Source: Fimbriimonadia bacterium
GTDB taxonomy: Bacteria; Armatimonadota; Fimbriimonadia; Fimbriimonadales; GBS-DC
Assembly: GCA_026129765.1 (NCBI GenBank)
Contig: JAHCHP010000007.1
Coordinates: 1 to 64,000, forward strand
Direction of reading: 5' to 3'
Length of the DNA: 64,000 nucleotides
The notes below the pieces were generated by a model. It ran no database searches, was not told the origin of the DNA, and saw nothing but the letters and a program-made list of their open reading frames with translations. A program made the position numbers and the translations under genes. Each line of letters starts with the position of its first letter. The stretch's first letter is position 1. This document shows positions 26,436 through 34,493 of this stretch, piece by piece.

Positions 26436-26632
26436 ACTGCTACGACCTCGACCCTATCATCAGGTACAGGATACCCGCGTTCTTCCAACAACTCTACGTA
26501 CAGTTCAATGGCTTCTTTAATGTTTTCCAGCGCTTCCTGACGAGTTTTACCTTGACTGATACAGCCCGGTAAACTCGGACATTCAGCCACCCAATAACCA
26601 TCGTCCCCTGGATAAATCAACACTTGGCGCAT
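26432..26632 (-). CDS. hicB: HicB-type antitoxin
   Basis: From ATG 26632 the 66-residue protein shows the HicB partial RNase H fold: VLIYPGDDGYWVAECPSLPGCISQGKTRQEALENIKEAIELY. It ends after the fold, with no C-terminal DNA-binding domain, as in the short HicB class. An AGGAGG box sits 9-14 nt upstream of this start; longer N-terminal versions are not supported. It should neutralise the HicA toxin encoded next. Confidence 0.88.
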   Translation of the reverse strand: MRQVLIYPGDDGYWVAECPSLPGCISQGKTRQEALENIKEAIELYVELLEERGYPVPDDRVEVVAV

Positions 26633-26752
26633 AGTTGTCAATGCCTCCTGCTGAATTATACCATACCTGGCTTTTGACAAGCGGGTATACTTTAATTGAC
26701 TTTCCACAAACCTATTACCACATCAACACGAACATTCAAGGGAGGTTTCACA

Positions 26753-27679
26753 ATGAAAGTAGGTATTATTGGCGGGGGCGGTCGTGTGGGTTCCAACGCT
26801 GCTTACGCCTTGCAATTAACGGGCGCGGTATCGGAGATAGTGCTTTTAGACGCCAATCGGGAGGCGGCAGAAGGCGAAGCGTTAGACTTGCGTCATGGCG
26901 CTTCCATGTCCAATCCCCAAAGAATTTATGCGGGCGATTATGAAGACTTAGCCGGCGCCCATTTGGTTATTATCACCGCCGGATTGAGACGAAAACCCGA
27001 CGAGAGCCGCTTAGAGTTGATCAACCGTAATGTCGGTTTATTCAGACAGATTTTGGAAAGCGTCAAATTCGTTTCGCTCGCTTCCGACGCGCTGATGCTG
27101 GTGGTATCCAATCCGGTCGATGTTTTGACCTATTTGGCTGTCAAGGAGTCAGGGTTGCCCGCCGAGCGCGTGGTGGGTTTAGGCACGGTGCTGGATACAT
27201 GCCGGTTCCGCTCGTTGCTCTCCGAACATTTCAAAGTGGCAGCGACCGATGTCGAAGCGTTGATACTGGGCGAACATGGCGATTCTATGGTCCCCATCTG
27301 GAGCAGCGCAACCATCGGCGGCACGCCCATCGTTAGTTATCCCGGTTATTCTAAAGAAGCCATCGATTCGATTTTCAGCTTCACCCAACGCAGCGGCGCA
27401 GAAGTGATCCGGCTGAAACAGGGCGCAGGGTATGCGGTCGGTATCGCCATTCGCGAAGTAGTCAACGCAATGGCGCTGGATAAAGGCGCGATTCTGCCCG
27501 TCTCCAGCCTGCAGGCAGGCGCATTGGGCATCTCGGATGTCTGTCTCTCGCTGCCCACCCGTGTGGGACGACAGGGCGTTCAGGCGATTATTGAGCCTTA
27601 TGTATCGCCCGATGAAAAAGAGGCTCTCCAGAAATCGGCAGCGACACTGAAAGAAACATTAAAGCAGGTGATGGGCTGA
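26753..27679 (+). CDS. mdh: Malate dehydrogenase (LDH-like family)
   Basis: It converts malate and oxaloacetate with NAD in the TCA cycle. The 308-residue protein starts at ATG 26753, 6 nt after GGAGGT. It has the NAD motif GIIGGGGRVGS (4-14), the adenosine-ribose Asp33 in VLLDA, catalytic His in GEHGD and Arg86 in KPDESR. The specificity position in TAGLRRKP is Arg80; the family rule gives malate/oxaloacetate for Arg and lactate/pyruvate for Gln, so I call malate dehydrogenase. The overall sequence style (LDH-like MDH) leaves lactate dehydrogenase possible. The FmdB-like gene starts directly at its stop. Confidence 0.82.
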   Translation: MKVGIIGGGGRVGSNAAYALQLTGAVSEIVLLDANREAAEGEALDLRHGASMSNPQRIYAGDYEDLAGAHLVIITAGLRRKPDESRLELINRNVGLFRQILESVKFVSLASDALMLVVSNPVDVLTYLAVKESGLPAERVVGLGTVLDTCRFRSLLSEHFKVAATDVEALILGEHGDSMVPIWSSATIGGTPIVSYPGYSKEAIDSIFSFTQRSGAEVIRLKQGAGYAVGIAIREVVNAMALDKGAILPVSSLQAGALGISDVCLSLPTRVGRQGVQAIIEPYVSPDEKEALQKSAATLKETLKQVMG

Positions 27680-28009
27680 ATGCCAATCTATGAGTACCGC
27701 TGTAAAGAGTGTAAAAAGAAGTTCTCGCGCTTAGTGGGGATGCTCCAAATGGATGATCCGATGGAGTGTCCCCAATGCGGAGCGACCAATGCGCAAAGGC
27801 TAATCTCTCGCTTCCGCCGCCTTCGAACCGAGGACCAGATGATCGATGACCTCGCGGACGAAGTGGAAACAATGGGCGAACCGGACAGCCCCCAAGCGAT
27901 GAAAGGCTTTATGCGTGATATGAGCGCGGCGATGGAGGAAGACCCCCATGAGTTTGAACAGATGTGGGAAGAGGAAATGGGCGCGGCGAACGATGAGGAT
28001 GATTTCTGA
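27680..28009 (+). CDS. FmdB-family zinc ribbon protein
   Basis: The 109-residue product starts MPIYEYRCKECKKKFSR, with a second pair CPQCG at about 33-37, giving a four-Cys zinc ribbon. The rest is acidic and helical with many Met, Asp and Glu residues. FmdB-like proteins are common small putative regulators of unknown target. It directly abuts mdh and tdk with no gap, so the three form one transcription unit. Confidence 0.88.
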   Translation: MPIYEYRCKECKKKFSRLVGMLQMDDPMECPQCGATNAQRLISRFRRLRTEDQMIDDLADEVETMGEPDSPQAMKGFMRDMSAAMEEDPHEFEQMWEEEMGAANDEDDF

Positions 28010-28597
28010 ATGAAACCAGTCGGCAGTTTGATTGTGGTGGCAGGCAGTATGTTTGCCGGTAAATCGGAAGAGCTAATCCGGCTGGTTCGGCGCGCTATGT
28101 ATGCCCGTAAACAGGTACAAGTCTTCAAGCATGCTTTGGATGACCGGTTTGAAATCACCGCCGTCGCCACGCACAACGGCGTCAGCATCGATGCGGTTCC
28201 CGTGAGACATTCCCGCGAAATTACCGCACAGCTTCGAAAAGAAACGACCGTGGTTGCCATCGAAGAAGCCCAATTTTTTGATCCCGGTTTGGTGCCGTTA
28301 TGTGTCAGCTTAGCGGACAAAGGCTTGACTGTCATCGCTGCCGGATTGGATCAAGATTTTCGTCGAGAGCCATTCGGGATTATGCCGCAGTTGTTGGCGC
28401 AGGCAGACGAAGTGATAAAATTGCGCGCGATTTGCATGACCTGCGGGCAGCCCGCCAGCCACACCCAGCGATTGGTCGATGGAAAGCCGGCTGCTTGGAA
28501 CGATCCCATCGTGCTGATAGGCGCAACCGACCATTATGAAGCGCGCTGCCGCCAATGCCACAAAGTGCGCAATGTACCGAAAAAAAGAGCGCGGTAA
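28010..28597 (+). CDS. tdk: Thymidine kinase, type II
   Basis: This cytoplasmic salvage enzyme makes dTMP from thymidine. The 195-residue protein shows the Walker A loop GSMFAGKSEEL (12-22), the catalytic Glu in AIEEAQFFDP, GLDQDFRREPFG (lasso region start) and zinc cysteines CMTCG and CRQCH. Length and motifs are standard for type II enzymes, which dTTP inhibits. Third gene of the mdh-fmdB-tdk run. Confidence 0.95.
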   Translation: MKPVGSLIVVAGSMFAGKSEELIRLVRRAMYARKQVQVFKHALDDRFEITAVATHNGVSIDAVPVRHSREITAQLRKETTVVAIEEAQFFDPGLVPLCVSLADKGLTVIAAGLDQDFRREPFGIMPQLLAQADEVIKLRAICMTCGQPASHTQRLVDGKPAAWNDPIVLIGATDHYEARCRQCHKVRNVPKKRAR

Positions 28598-28634
28598 AAC
28601 ATTTTGTAATGGACTTACTCTAAGGTCTTACGGC

Positions 28635-29123
28635 TTATTCACCGCTTTCATATCTTCTGAGAATTTCGCTTAGCAGGCTCTCAGATACATAAAAATTTGT
28701 CTCTCTTAAAGCTTCAATCGCTTGATGAAAATCTAAGAGATTTAACTTGGCAGCTTGAAATAACAACCGTAAAGTGCCAGCCACTTGCAATCCCTTTTGA
28801 GTAGCTACTTTTCGCGCTCTTGCATCGTCCATTAATACAACATCAGCTTTGTTCTCCAGAGCAAGACAGATAGCCTCTTGTTCCCCAATTCCAATATCTT
28901 CTGTTGGTTCTTCTAAAAACACCTCAACAACTTCAATCCAAATAGGTAGATCATCAAACCAATCGCGTACTATATCAGGAGAACTAAGGTGGGTGAGTTC
29001 CTGATAAACGGTTTGAGGAAGCAATACCCGCCCAAACATCTGCCTTAAAATATCGATGTGATCAATCGCGATTAAATACCGAAAGGGACCTGTGTCAGAA
29101 ACAACGATGACTCTATCGTTCAC
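28635..29123 (-). CDS. DUF3368 PIN-like toxin
   Basis: The 162-residue protein has PIN-domain acidic residues: Asp10 in VVSDTGPF, Glu in GIGEQEAICLA and Asp pairs in VLMDDARARKVA, with the DUF3368 tail GLQVAGTLRLLFQAAKLNLL. PIN proteins of this class are predicted RNases. Its start overlaps the upstream UPF0175 gene by 4 nt, the normal antitoxin-toxin order. Confidence 0.88.
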   Translation of the reverse strand: MNDRVIVVSDTGPFRYLIAIDHIDILRQMFGRVLLPQTVYQELTHLSSPDIVRDWFDDLPIWIEVVEVFLEEPTEDIGIGEQEAICLALENKADVVLMDDARARKVATQKGLQVAGTLRLLFQAAKLNLLDFHQAIEALRETNFYVSESLLSEILRRYESGE

Positions 29124-29389
29124 TTATTTGTAAATGGGTCAAGCGTTCTTCCATCATTTTCAAAATCTTCTATGGAATAGTTAAAGGGAATACCCCACTC
29201 CTTAAAGAAGTGCTCTGTTTCCGAGTAGTTCAAACCTAAAAGCTCTCCGACCCTCCTGCGAGAAATAGCGCGTTTCTTGTATGCCGCTATCAGAATAGCT
29301 TCCGTTGCCAAACGATTGATCTCTTCATCCCCAAAACACTCTTTAATTTCCTTCTCAATTGTCTCAGGAAAATCGACTTTGACTGACAT
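29120..29389 (-). CDS. UPF0175-family antitoxin
   Basis: The 89-residue protein matches UPF0175: an N-terminal VDFPETIEKEI segment, then AILIAAYKKRAISRRRVGELLGLNYSETEHFFKEWGIPFNYS, a helix-turn-helix-like region. Members pair with DUF3368 PIN toxins, as here. No ribosome site stronger than AGG is seen upstream (TTCACCTAAAGG in forward orientation). Confidence 0.88.
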   Translation of the reverse strand: MSVKVDFPETIEKEIKECFGDEEINRLATEAILIAAYKKRAISRRRVGELLGLNYSETEHFFKEWGIPFNYSIEDFENDGRTLDPFTNK

Positions 29390-29458
29390 AATTTCACCTA
29401 AAGGAAAAACCGATAACCTATGCTCCTCGATTGTACCTTATCCCTTATCCCATAAACC

Positions 29459-29493
29459 CTCGCGAGCCTCGTTGAATATCAGAGGCTCGCGAG
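29459..29493 (-). terminator. Hairpin terminator after the NmrA-like gene
   Basis: CTCGCGAGCCTC (29459-29470) pairs perfectly with GAGGCTCGCGAG (29482-29493), an 11-nt loop between. It lies just after the stop of the minus-strand NmrA-like gene. The following minus-strand bases are only mildly T-rich. Confidence 0.65.
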
Positions 29494-29501
29494 AGATCAA
29501 T

Positions 29502-30452
29502 TTAACCCAAGGGGATTTCAGACTTATGCTGCTCAAGCCATTGAGCAAAAGTTTTCAGCGATGGGTTCAGAGAACGCGCAAAGGCAGGATCTCTTACTTC
29601 ACAAAACGCCTGATTGAAGTCGCGCTTCAATTGGAACATATTGCCCAAATCGTCCGCGCCGGGAAATCCGAATCCGCGGAAGGCTTCTGGCGACACCGAG
29701 TTATAGCCGATTTCTTGTCCCAACGCCTGAGACATGGCAGACGCCATCTCGTAACCGGTCAGATGTTCGCCCGCGATACCCACCGTTTCGCCGATAAATG
29801 CCCTACCCTTCTGGAAAATCCCATAGGCGCATTTACCGATATCCTCTGCCGCAATGCCAGGCAGTTTTGCGTCGCCCATCGGCATTGTGATATAGAGTTT
29901 GCCATCCGGTCCGCGCTGAGGTCCCATCCCAAAATGAATGAAATTATCCCAGTAAAACGAGGTCAACAGGAATGTCGTCGGAACGCCTGCCTCTCGGAAC
30001 AGCTGATCCGCCTCGCCTTTGGCATCGAAGTGCGGCACCTTGTACTGTCCCATCAAAGTCGGCATGCGGTCATCCGACAAAGGAACCCATTTACGCGAGT
30101 CCTCTAACGTAGACCAAACGACATGCCGCACACCCGCGTTCTTAGCGGCTTGAGCCATATGGCTTGCTTGTTGCTTTTCTTTCTCCGGCGAAAAATGCTC
30201 CCAGAAGTTGGTCACACAAAACGCGCCATACGCGCCTGAAAATGCGCGGTTCATACTCTCCGGATCGTCCATATCGGCAGCGACCACTTCCGCGCCCAAG
30301 GCTGCCAGCGCCTGCGCTTTTTCCGAGTTTGGATTTCGCGTAATTGCCCTCACGGTGAACTCGCTGTTAGGGTCCGACAAAATGGCTTTCGTCAGTCCGC
30401 CGCCCTGCGCGCCCGTCGCGCCAACAACGGCAATGATTTTCTTGTTTGACAT
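29502..30452 (-). CDS. NmrA-like NAD(P)-binding protein
   Basis: The 316-residue protein has a Rossmann GATGAQGGG motif (10-18) near the N-terminus and the NmrA/HSCARG pattern: VRAITRNPNSEKAQALAALGAEVVAADMDDPESM, then AKNAGVRHVVWSTLEDS. The extended SDR Tyr-x3-Lys catalytic pair is not clear, as is usual for this group, which tends to sense NADP rather than reduce substrates. The role is unknown. The start follows AAGGAGGCT (reverse strand). It stands alone between terminator and the divergent TMEM175-like gene. Confidence 0.85.
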   Translation of the reverse strand: MSNKKIIAVVGATGAQGGGLTKAILSDPNSEFTVRAITRNPNSEKAQALAALGAEVVAADMDDPESMNRAFSGAYGAFCVTNFWEHFSPEKEKQQASHMAQAAKNAGVRHVVWSTLEDSRKWVPLSDDRMPTLMGQYKVPHFDAKGEADQLFREAGVPTTFLLTSFYWDNFIHFGMGPQRGPDGKLYITMPMGDAKLPGIAAEDIGKCAYGIFQKGRAFIGETVGIAGEHLTGYEMASAMSQALGQEIGYNSVSPEAFRGFGFPGADDLGNMFQLKRDFNQAFCEVRDPAFARSLNPSLKTFAQWLEQHKSEIPLG

Positions 30453-30527
30453 ATTTCGTAGCCTCCTTATAGATGAAACTCTGTCCAGTAACTATACCTG
30501 CCTCAAGATGAGAAGGTTTCCGATGAG

Positions 30528-30554
30528 TTGTTGCAGATGCGTATACGGTATAAT
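30528..30554 (+). promoter_or_regulatory. Putative promoter of the TMEM175-like gene
   Basis: TATAAT at 30549-30554 with TTGTTG at 30528-30533, 15 nt apart (short). The AAGGAG ribosome site follows at about 30585. Confidence 0.4.
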
Positions 30555-30601
30555 CTTCTACCGTTTGTCATAAAACCACCCTTTAAGGAGCCAAACAGTT
30601 A

Positions 30602-31204
30602 ATGAGCAAGAACCGATTAGAAGCCTTCAGCGATGGCGTGCTGGCAATTGTTATTACGATCATGGTCTTAGAAATGAAAGTCCCGCATGAAAAGGATTTG
30701 AAAGCTCTTATTCCTATCTTACCGATTTTTCTGAGCTATGCCATGTCTTTCATCTACTTGGGCATCTATTGGAATAATCACCATCATATGTTGCAGATGA
30801 CCCGGAAGGTCAACGGCGCGATTCTTTGGGCGAACTTACATCTTCTCTTTTGGCTGTCGCTGATTCCATTCGTTACGGGATGGATGGGTGAAAACCATTT
30901 TGCGCAAATGCCTGCCTCCATTTATGGCGTTGTCTTGCTGATGGCAGCCATTGCCTACTGGATACTTCAAAATGCGATTATCGCATGCGAAGGTTCAGAA
31001 TCCCGGCTTGCCAAGGCAGTAGGTCAAGATGTTAAAGGTAAAGCCTCCATTTTGCTTTATATTCTCGCTATTGCGCTTGCCTTTTGGAGCCAGTGGTTAG
31101 CCGTAGCGATTTATGTGATCGTGGCTTTGATTTGGTTAGTGCCAGATCGGCGGATAGAAAGGCATGTCCATCAACATCAAGAAGAGCATCATCCGGCAGG
31201 ATAA
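30602..31204 (+). CDS. TMEM175-family potassium channel-like membrane protein (DUF1211)
   Basis: The 200-residue protein has the family signature RLEAFSDGVLAIVITIMVLE in its first helix (residues 5-24) and about six membrane helices in total. Bacterial TMEM175 proteins form tetrameric potassium-permeable channels. The C-terminus is hydrophilic and His-rich (HVHQHQEEHH), which might bind metal but may simply be a tail. Its end overlaps the convergent RNase H-like gene by 16 nt. Confidence 0.88.
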   Translation: MSKNRLEAFSDGVLAIVITIMVLEMKVPHEKDLKALIPILPIFLSYAMSFIYLGIYWNNHHHMLQMTRKVNGAILWANLHLLFWLSLIPFVTGWMGENHFAQMPASIYGVVLLMAAIAYWILQNAIIACEGSESRLAKAVGQDVKGKASILLYILAIALAFWSQWLAVAIYVIVALIWLVPDRRIERHVHQHQEEHHPAG

Positions 31205-31932
31205 CCGGAGCGCGTTTTAAGACGGCGATAAGCGTACTGCATCAGCGGCTCTAAGTTGACGATGTCCTCTTTGTTATATTGCAGCAAGGTTTCCAGCGCG
31301 TTACGGCTGCCACCCTGATAAGCGCGCCACAGCCGAACCGCAGCCCAGCCATCCATGCCATCGACATCGGGGTCGCGATGGATACCTAATTGATACTCTA
31401 TTTTTTTTAATCCACCTCGCAGCCCCAGCGTTCGCAAGGTCGGACATAAATCCACATGAATTTGGTCCATGAATAGCGATGGAAAATTGCGCGCGATCAT
31501 AGGAAGATCAAAATGAATGCCATTGAACGTGACGATCATAGGATAGCGCGCGATAAACTCTGGAAATTCCTGCATATTATCACCCGCTACAAAGTGATAA
31601 ACCTGAAAGCCATCATAGACGCCAATCACCGTGACAAAAGTGCTGCCGTCCGTCTCGATATCTAAGTACGCGATTTTTCCTTTGAATTCTGGATAGGCGC
31701 GCCACCGCTCCCCGCTTGGTAAGTGATCCGCGAAATAGACATAATCGCCCTCCGAATAGGCTTTGACCGATGCTTCCACACCATGAAGCAGCATGCGGCG
31801 CGACTCCAAAGGGACTTGCCAGCGATCCGGTTCTTCTATGACCGCCTGCCATTGCAGCGCGCCTTGTTCCCAAAGACTGCGCTCAAGCGCGTTCCCTATG
31901 CGCGGAATATGGATGTAGGTGGCTCTTAACAT
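31189..31932 (-). CDS. RNase H-like / YprB-type 3'-5' exonuclease domain protein
   Basis: The 247-residue protein shows an exonuclease core: AYLDIETDGS (DxE at about 90), IVTFNGIHFDLPMI and the C-terminal YNKEDIVNLEPLMQYA, the DnaQ-like acidic set, as in the RNase_H_2/YprB group. It probably cuts DNA or RNA with two metal ions; the substrate is unknown. The first 75 residues are variable. The guaB promoter region lies directly upstream on the other strand. Confidence 0.82.
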   Translation of the reverse strand: MLRATYIHIPRIGNALERSLWEQGALQWQAVIEEPDRWQVPLESRRMLLHGVEASVKAYSEGDYVYFADHLPSGERWRAYPEFKGKIAYLDIETDGSTFVTVIGVYDGFQVYHFVAGDNMQEFPEFIARYPMIVTFNGIHFDLPMIARNFPSLFMDQIHVDLCPTLRTLGLRGGLKKIEYQLGIHRDPDVDGMDGWAAVRLWRAYQGGSRNALETLLQYNKEDIVNLEPLMQYAYRRLKTRSGYPAG

Positions 31933-31967
31933 GTCTCTATTCTACCCCACAACACACAATCATCGGG

Positions 31968-31973
31968 TACAAT
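31968..31973 (+). promoter_or_regulatory. Putative -10 box for guaB
   Basis: TACAAT lies about 30 nt before the guaB start and 18 nt before its AGGAGA ribosome site. No convincing -35. Confidence 0.3.
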
Positions 31974-32002
31974 TGAGTATGGCAATTGAGACAGGAGACA
32001 CC

Positions 32003-33478
32003 ATGAGCCACGCGAAGTTTACAGAAGCCCTTAGTTTTGACGATGTATTGCTGCTGCCCCAGCACTCAGATATTTTGCCCGATGAGGTGGATACCTCCAC
32101 TATTCTGCTTCCCAACATCAAACTGAAAACGCCCATTGTCAGTTCTCCGATGGACACTGTCACGGAGTCGAGACTGGCGATAGCGCTGGCGCGAGAAGGA
32201 GGCGTGGGCGTGATCCATCGGAATATGAGCATGGAAGCTCAGGCGGAAGAGGTGGATCGGGTTAAGCGCAGCGAACACGGCATTATCTGGAACCCGATTT
32301 CTCTTTCCCCTGACCACACAATTCAAGACGCGCTTCAAATGATGGAACGCTATCATATCTCCGGCGTTCCTATCACCGACGGCGACGAACATCTGGTCGG
32401 TATATTAACTAATCGCGACATCCGCTTCGAAACCGATTTTAACCGCCTCATCCGCGAGGTCATGACCGGCGAAAACCTGATTATTGCACCCGTAGGCACA
32501 ACTTTAGAACAAGCCGAAGAGATTTTACAAAAATATAAAATCGAGAAACTACCCATTGTCGATGAGGACGGACGCTTACGGGGATTGATTACCATCAAAG
32601 ACTTGCTCAAAATTCGCCATCACCCTTTCGCCACCAAAGATGACAGAGGACGCCTCATTGTGGGCGCGGCGGTAGGACCCCTGCGCCAACCGGTTGAGCG
32701 CGCCAAAATGTTATGGGACGCAGGCGTGGATTTCGTGGTTGTGGACGCGGCGCATGGACATTCGGAAGGCGTACTGGAAGCGATACGCGCCATCAAACGC
32801 GCTCACCCCGATCTCCCTGTAATTGGCGGCAATGTGGCTTCGGCAGAAGGAATACGCGCCTTAGTGGAAGCAGGCGCGCAGGCTGCCCGCGTGGGTTTAG
32901 GCGCAGGCTCGATTTGTACGACCCGTGTGGTTTCAGGCGTGGGAGTACCACAACTGTATGCGGTGATGGAATGCGCGGAAGAGGCAGCCAAACGCGGGAT
33001 CGCTTTGATTGCGGACGGCGGCATTCGCTATTCGGGCGACATTGTCAAAGCCTTGGCAGCGGGCGCGAGTTGTGTGATGTTGGGCAATCTGCTGGCAGGC
33101 TGCGAAGAGTCGCCGGGTGAAACCGAGATTTATAGGAACCGCGCTTACAAAGTGTATCGGGGCATGGGATCGGTCGGAGCCATGCGCTCGGGTTCGAGCG
33201 ACCGCTATTATCAAAAAGACCCAAAGCGCATCGTGCCTGAAGGCGTGGAGGGGCGCGTTCCATTCAAAGGCTCTCTGGCAGACATTGTTTACCAACTGGT
33301 AGGCGGATTGCGTTCAGGCATGGGTTATTTGGGAGCGAAAGACATTAAAACGCTTCAGAAGCGAGCCAGGTTCGTTCGCATCACGAACTCGGGGTTGCGC
33401 GAAAGCCATCCGCACAGCATCTCCATCACGCGAGAGCCGCCCAACTACTCCTCCGAATGGAGCGGCGAAAGCGAGTAA
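32003..33478 (+). CDS. guaB: Inosine-5'-monophosphate dehydrogenase
   Basis: It oxidises IMP to XMP with NAD, the committing step of GMP synthesis. The 491-residue length is standard. It begins FTEALSFDDVLLLPQ, carries two CBS domains (about 95-210), and has the catalytic Cys loop GAGSICTTR, the GGNVASAEG and ADGGIRYSGDIVKALAAGA phosphate sites, and the YRGMGSVGAM and RVPFKGS flap. ATG 32003 was chosen because AGGAGA (31993-31998) precedes it; a longer frame from 31919 overlaps the neighbour and lacks conservation. Confidence 0.96.
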   Translation: MSHAKFTEALSFDDVLLLPQHSDILPDEVDTSTILLPNIKLKTPIVSSPMDTVTESRLAIALAREGGVGVIHRNMSMEAQAEEVDRVKRSEHGIIWNPISLSPDHTIQDALQMMERYHISGVPITDGDEHLVGILTNRDIRFETDFNRLIREVMTGENLIIAPVGTTLEQAEEILQKYKIEKLPIVDEDGRLRGLITIKDLLKIRHHPFATKDDRGRLIVGAAVGPLRQPVERAKMLWDAGVDFVVVDAAHGHSEGVLEAIRAIKRAHPDLPVIGGNVASAEGIRALVEAGAQAARVGLGAGSICTTRVVSGVGVPQLYAVMECAEEAAKRGIALIADGGIRYSGDIVKALAAGASCVMLGNLLAGCEESPGETEIYRNRAYKVYRGMGSVGAMRSGSSDRYYQKDPKRIVPEGVEGRVPFKGSLADIVYQLVGGLRSGMGYLGAKDIKTLQKRARFVRITNSGLRESHPHSISITREPPNYSSEWSGESE

Positions 33479-33504
33479 ACCAAACTTTATTGCGAGTATA
33501 GCCT

Positions 33505-34491
33505 GTGAAAAAGAGCGCGTCAGGTGGTTTTGACAGCCCTTGGAAAGAAGCCTTGGAGTTCTACTTTTATGAATTCCTGGGCTTGTGCTTTCCCCAGGTG
33601 TATGCGCTTATCGATACCCAGCGAGATCCGGTTTTTCTGGATAAAGAACTCCAAGAGTTATTCCCTCAAAGCCAGACCAACCGCCTGATCGTCGATAAAC
33701 TGGTCAAAGTGTTTGCTGCCGAAGGTGACGAGTTGTGGATTCTGATTCATGTGGAGGTTCAATCACAGCAAACCGCTCAGTTCCCAGAGCGAATGTGGTA
33801 TTACTATGCGACACTCAAAATTCATTATCGCAAACCCACCATTAGTTTAGCTGTGCTGACCGACTCCAATCCCCGCTGGCGACCCGATTCTCATGAGGAG
33901 GAGTTGGGAGGCTGTAAGAGTCGTCTGGACTTTCCGATGGTAAAAATCATCGATTATGAGAACCGAACAGACGAACTGATAGATAGTTCCAACCCATTCT
34001 CTGTGATAATCCTTGCCCATTTAGAGGCATTGAAAACGAAAAACTCGTTTGATTTACGGTTCGAAAGCCGTTGGCGACTTACGCGTATGTTATACGAACG
34101 AGGGTATACTAAAGAGCAGGTTCGCCAACTCTACCGTTTTGTCGGTTGGTTGTTAGAACTGCCAGAAGATTTAACCGAAGTCTTCAAAATGCGTTTACAT
34201 ACCTATGAGGAGGAAACCAAAATGCCCTATATTGTCGACACTGAACGGCTCGCTATTAAAGAGGGCTTAACTAAAGGCAGAAAAGAAGGATTGCAAAAAG
34301 GATTGCAAAAAGGGCTCTACAAGGAAGCGCATGACGCGCTGATTGATGTATTGACGGCGCGGTTCGGTCGCATTCCAGCAGACATTCGCAAACAGTTGAA
34401 GGAAAACCGCGATCTCGAAACGCTGCGCAAATGGCGAAAAATCGCGCTCACTGCGCCCTCCATCGATGCCTTCAAAGAAAGCATGTCTTGA
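33505..34491 (+). CDS. Rpn-type PD-(D/E)XK nuclease family protein
   Basis: The 328-residue protein starts at GTG 33505. The nuclease core includes IHVEVQSQ (Glu-x-Gln of the PD-(D/E)XK motif, about residues 88-96) after a possible upstream Asp, then ERMWYYYATLKIHYRKP. The C-terminal part has short lysine-rich repeats (KEGLQKGLQKGLYKEA), typical of the recombination-promoting nuclease/putative transposase family, where slippage often changes the repeat number. Such genes spread horizontally and are often inactive as transposases. It is separated from guaB by 26 nt and abuts the GT9 gene tail-to-tail. Confidence 0.8.
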   Translation: MKKSASGGFDSPWKEALEFYFYEFLGLCFPQVYALIDTQRDPVFLDKELQELFPQSQTNRLIVDKLVKVFAAEGDELWILIHVEVQSQQTAQFPERMWYYYATLKIHYRKPTISLAVLTDSNPRWRPDSHEEELGGCKSRLDFPMVKIIDYENRTDELIDSSNPFSVIILAHLEALKTKNSFDLRFESRWRLTRMLYERGYTKEQVRQLYRFVGWLLELPEDLTEVFKMRLHTYEEETKMPYIVDTERLAIKEGLTKGRKEGLQKGLQKGLYKEAHDALIDVLTARFGRIPADIRKQLKENRDLETLRKWRKIALTAPSIDAFKESMS

Positions 34492-34493
34492 GG

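Noticed and set aside
26753..27679. L-lactate dehydrogenase
   Set aside because: The specificity position is Arg80 rather than Gln, which favours malate.
33505..34491. Active insertion sequence at the Rpn gene
   Set aside because: No terminal inverted repeats or target duplications were found at its ends.
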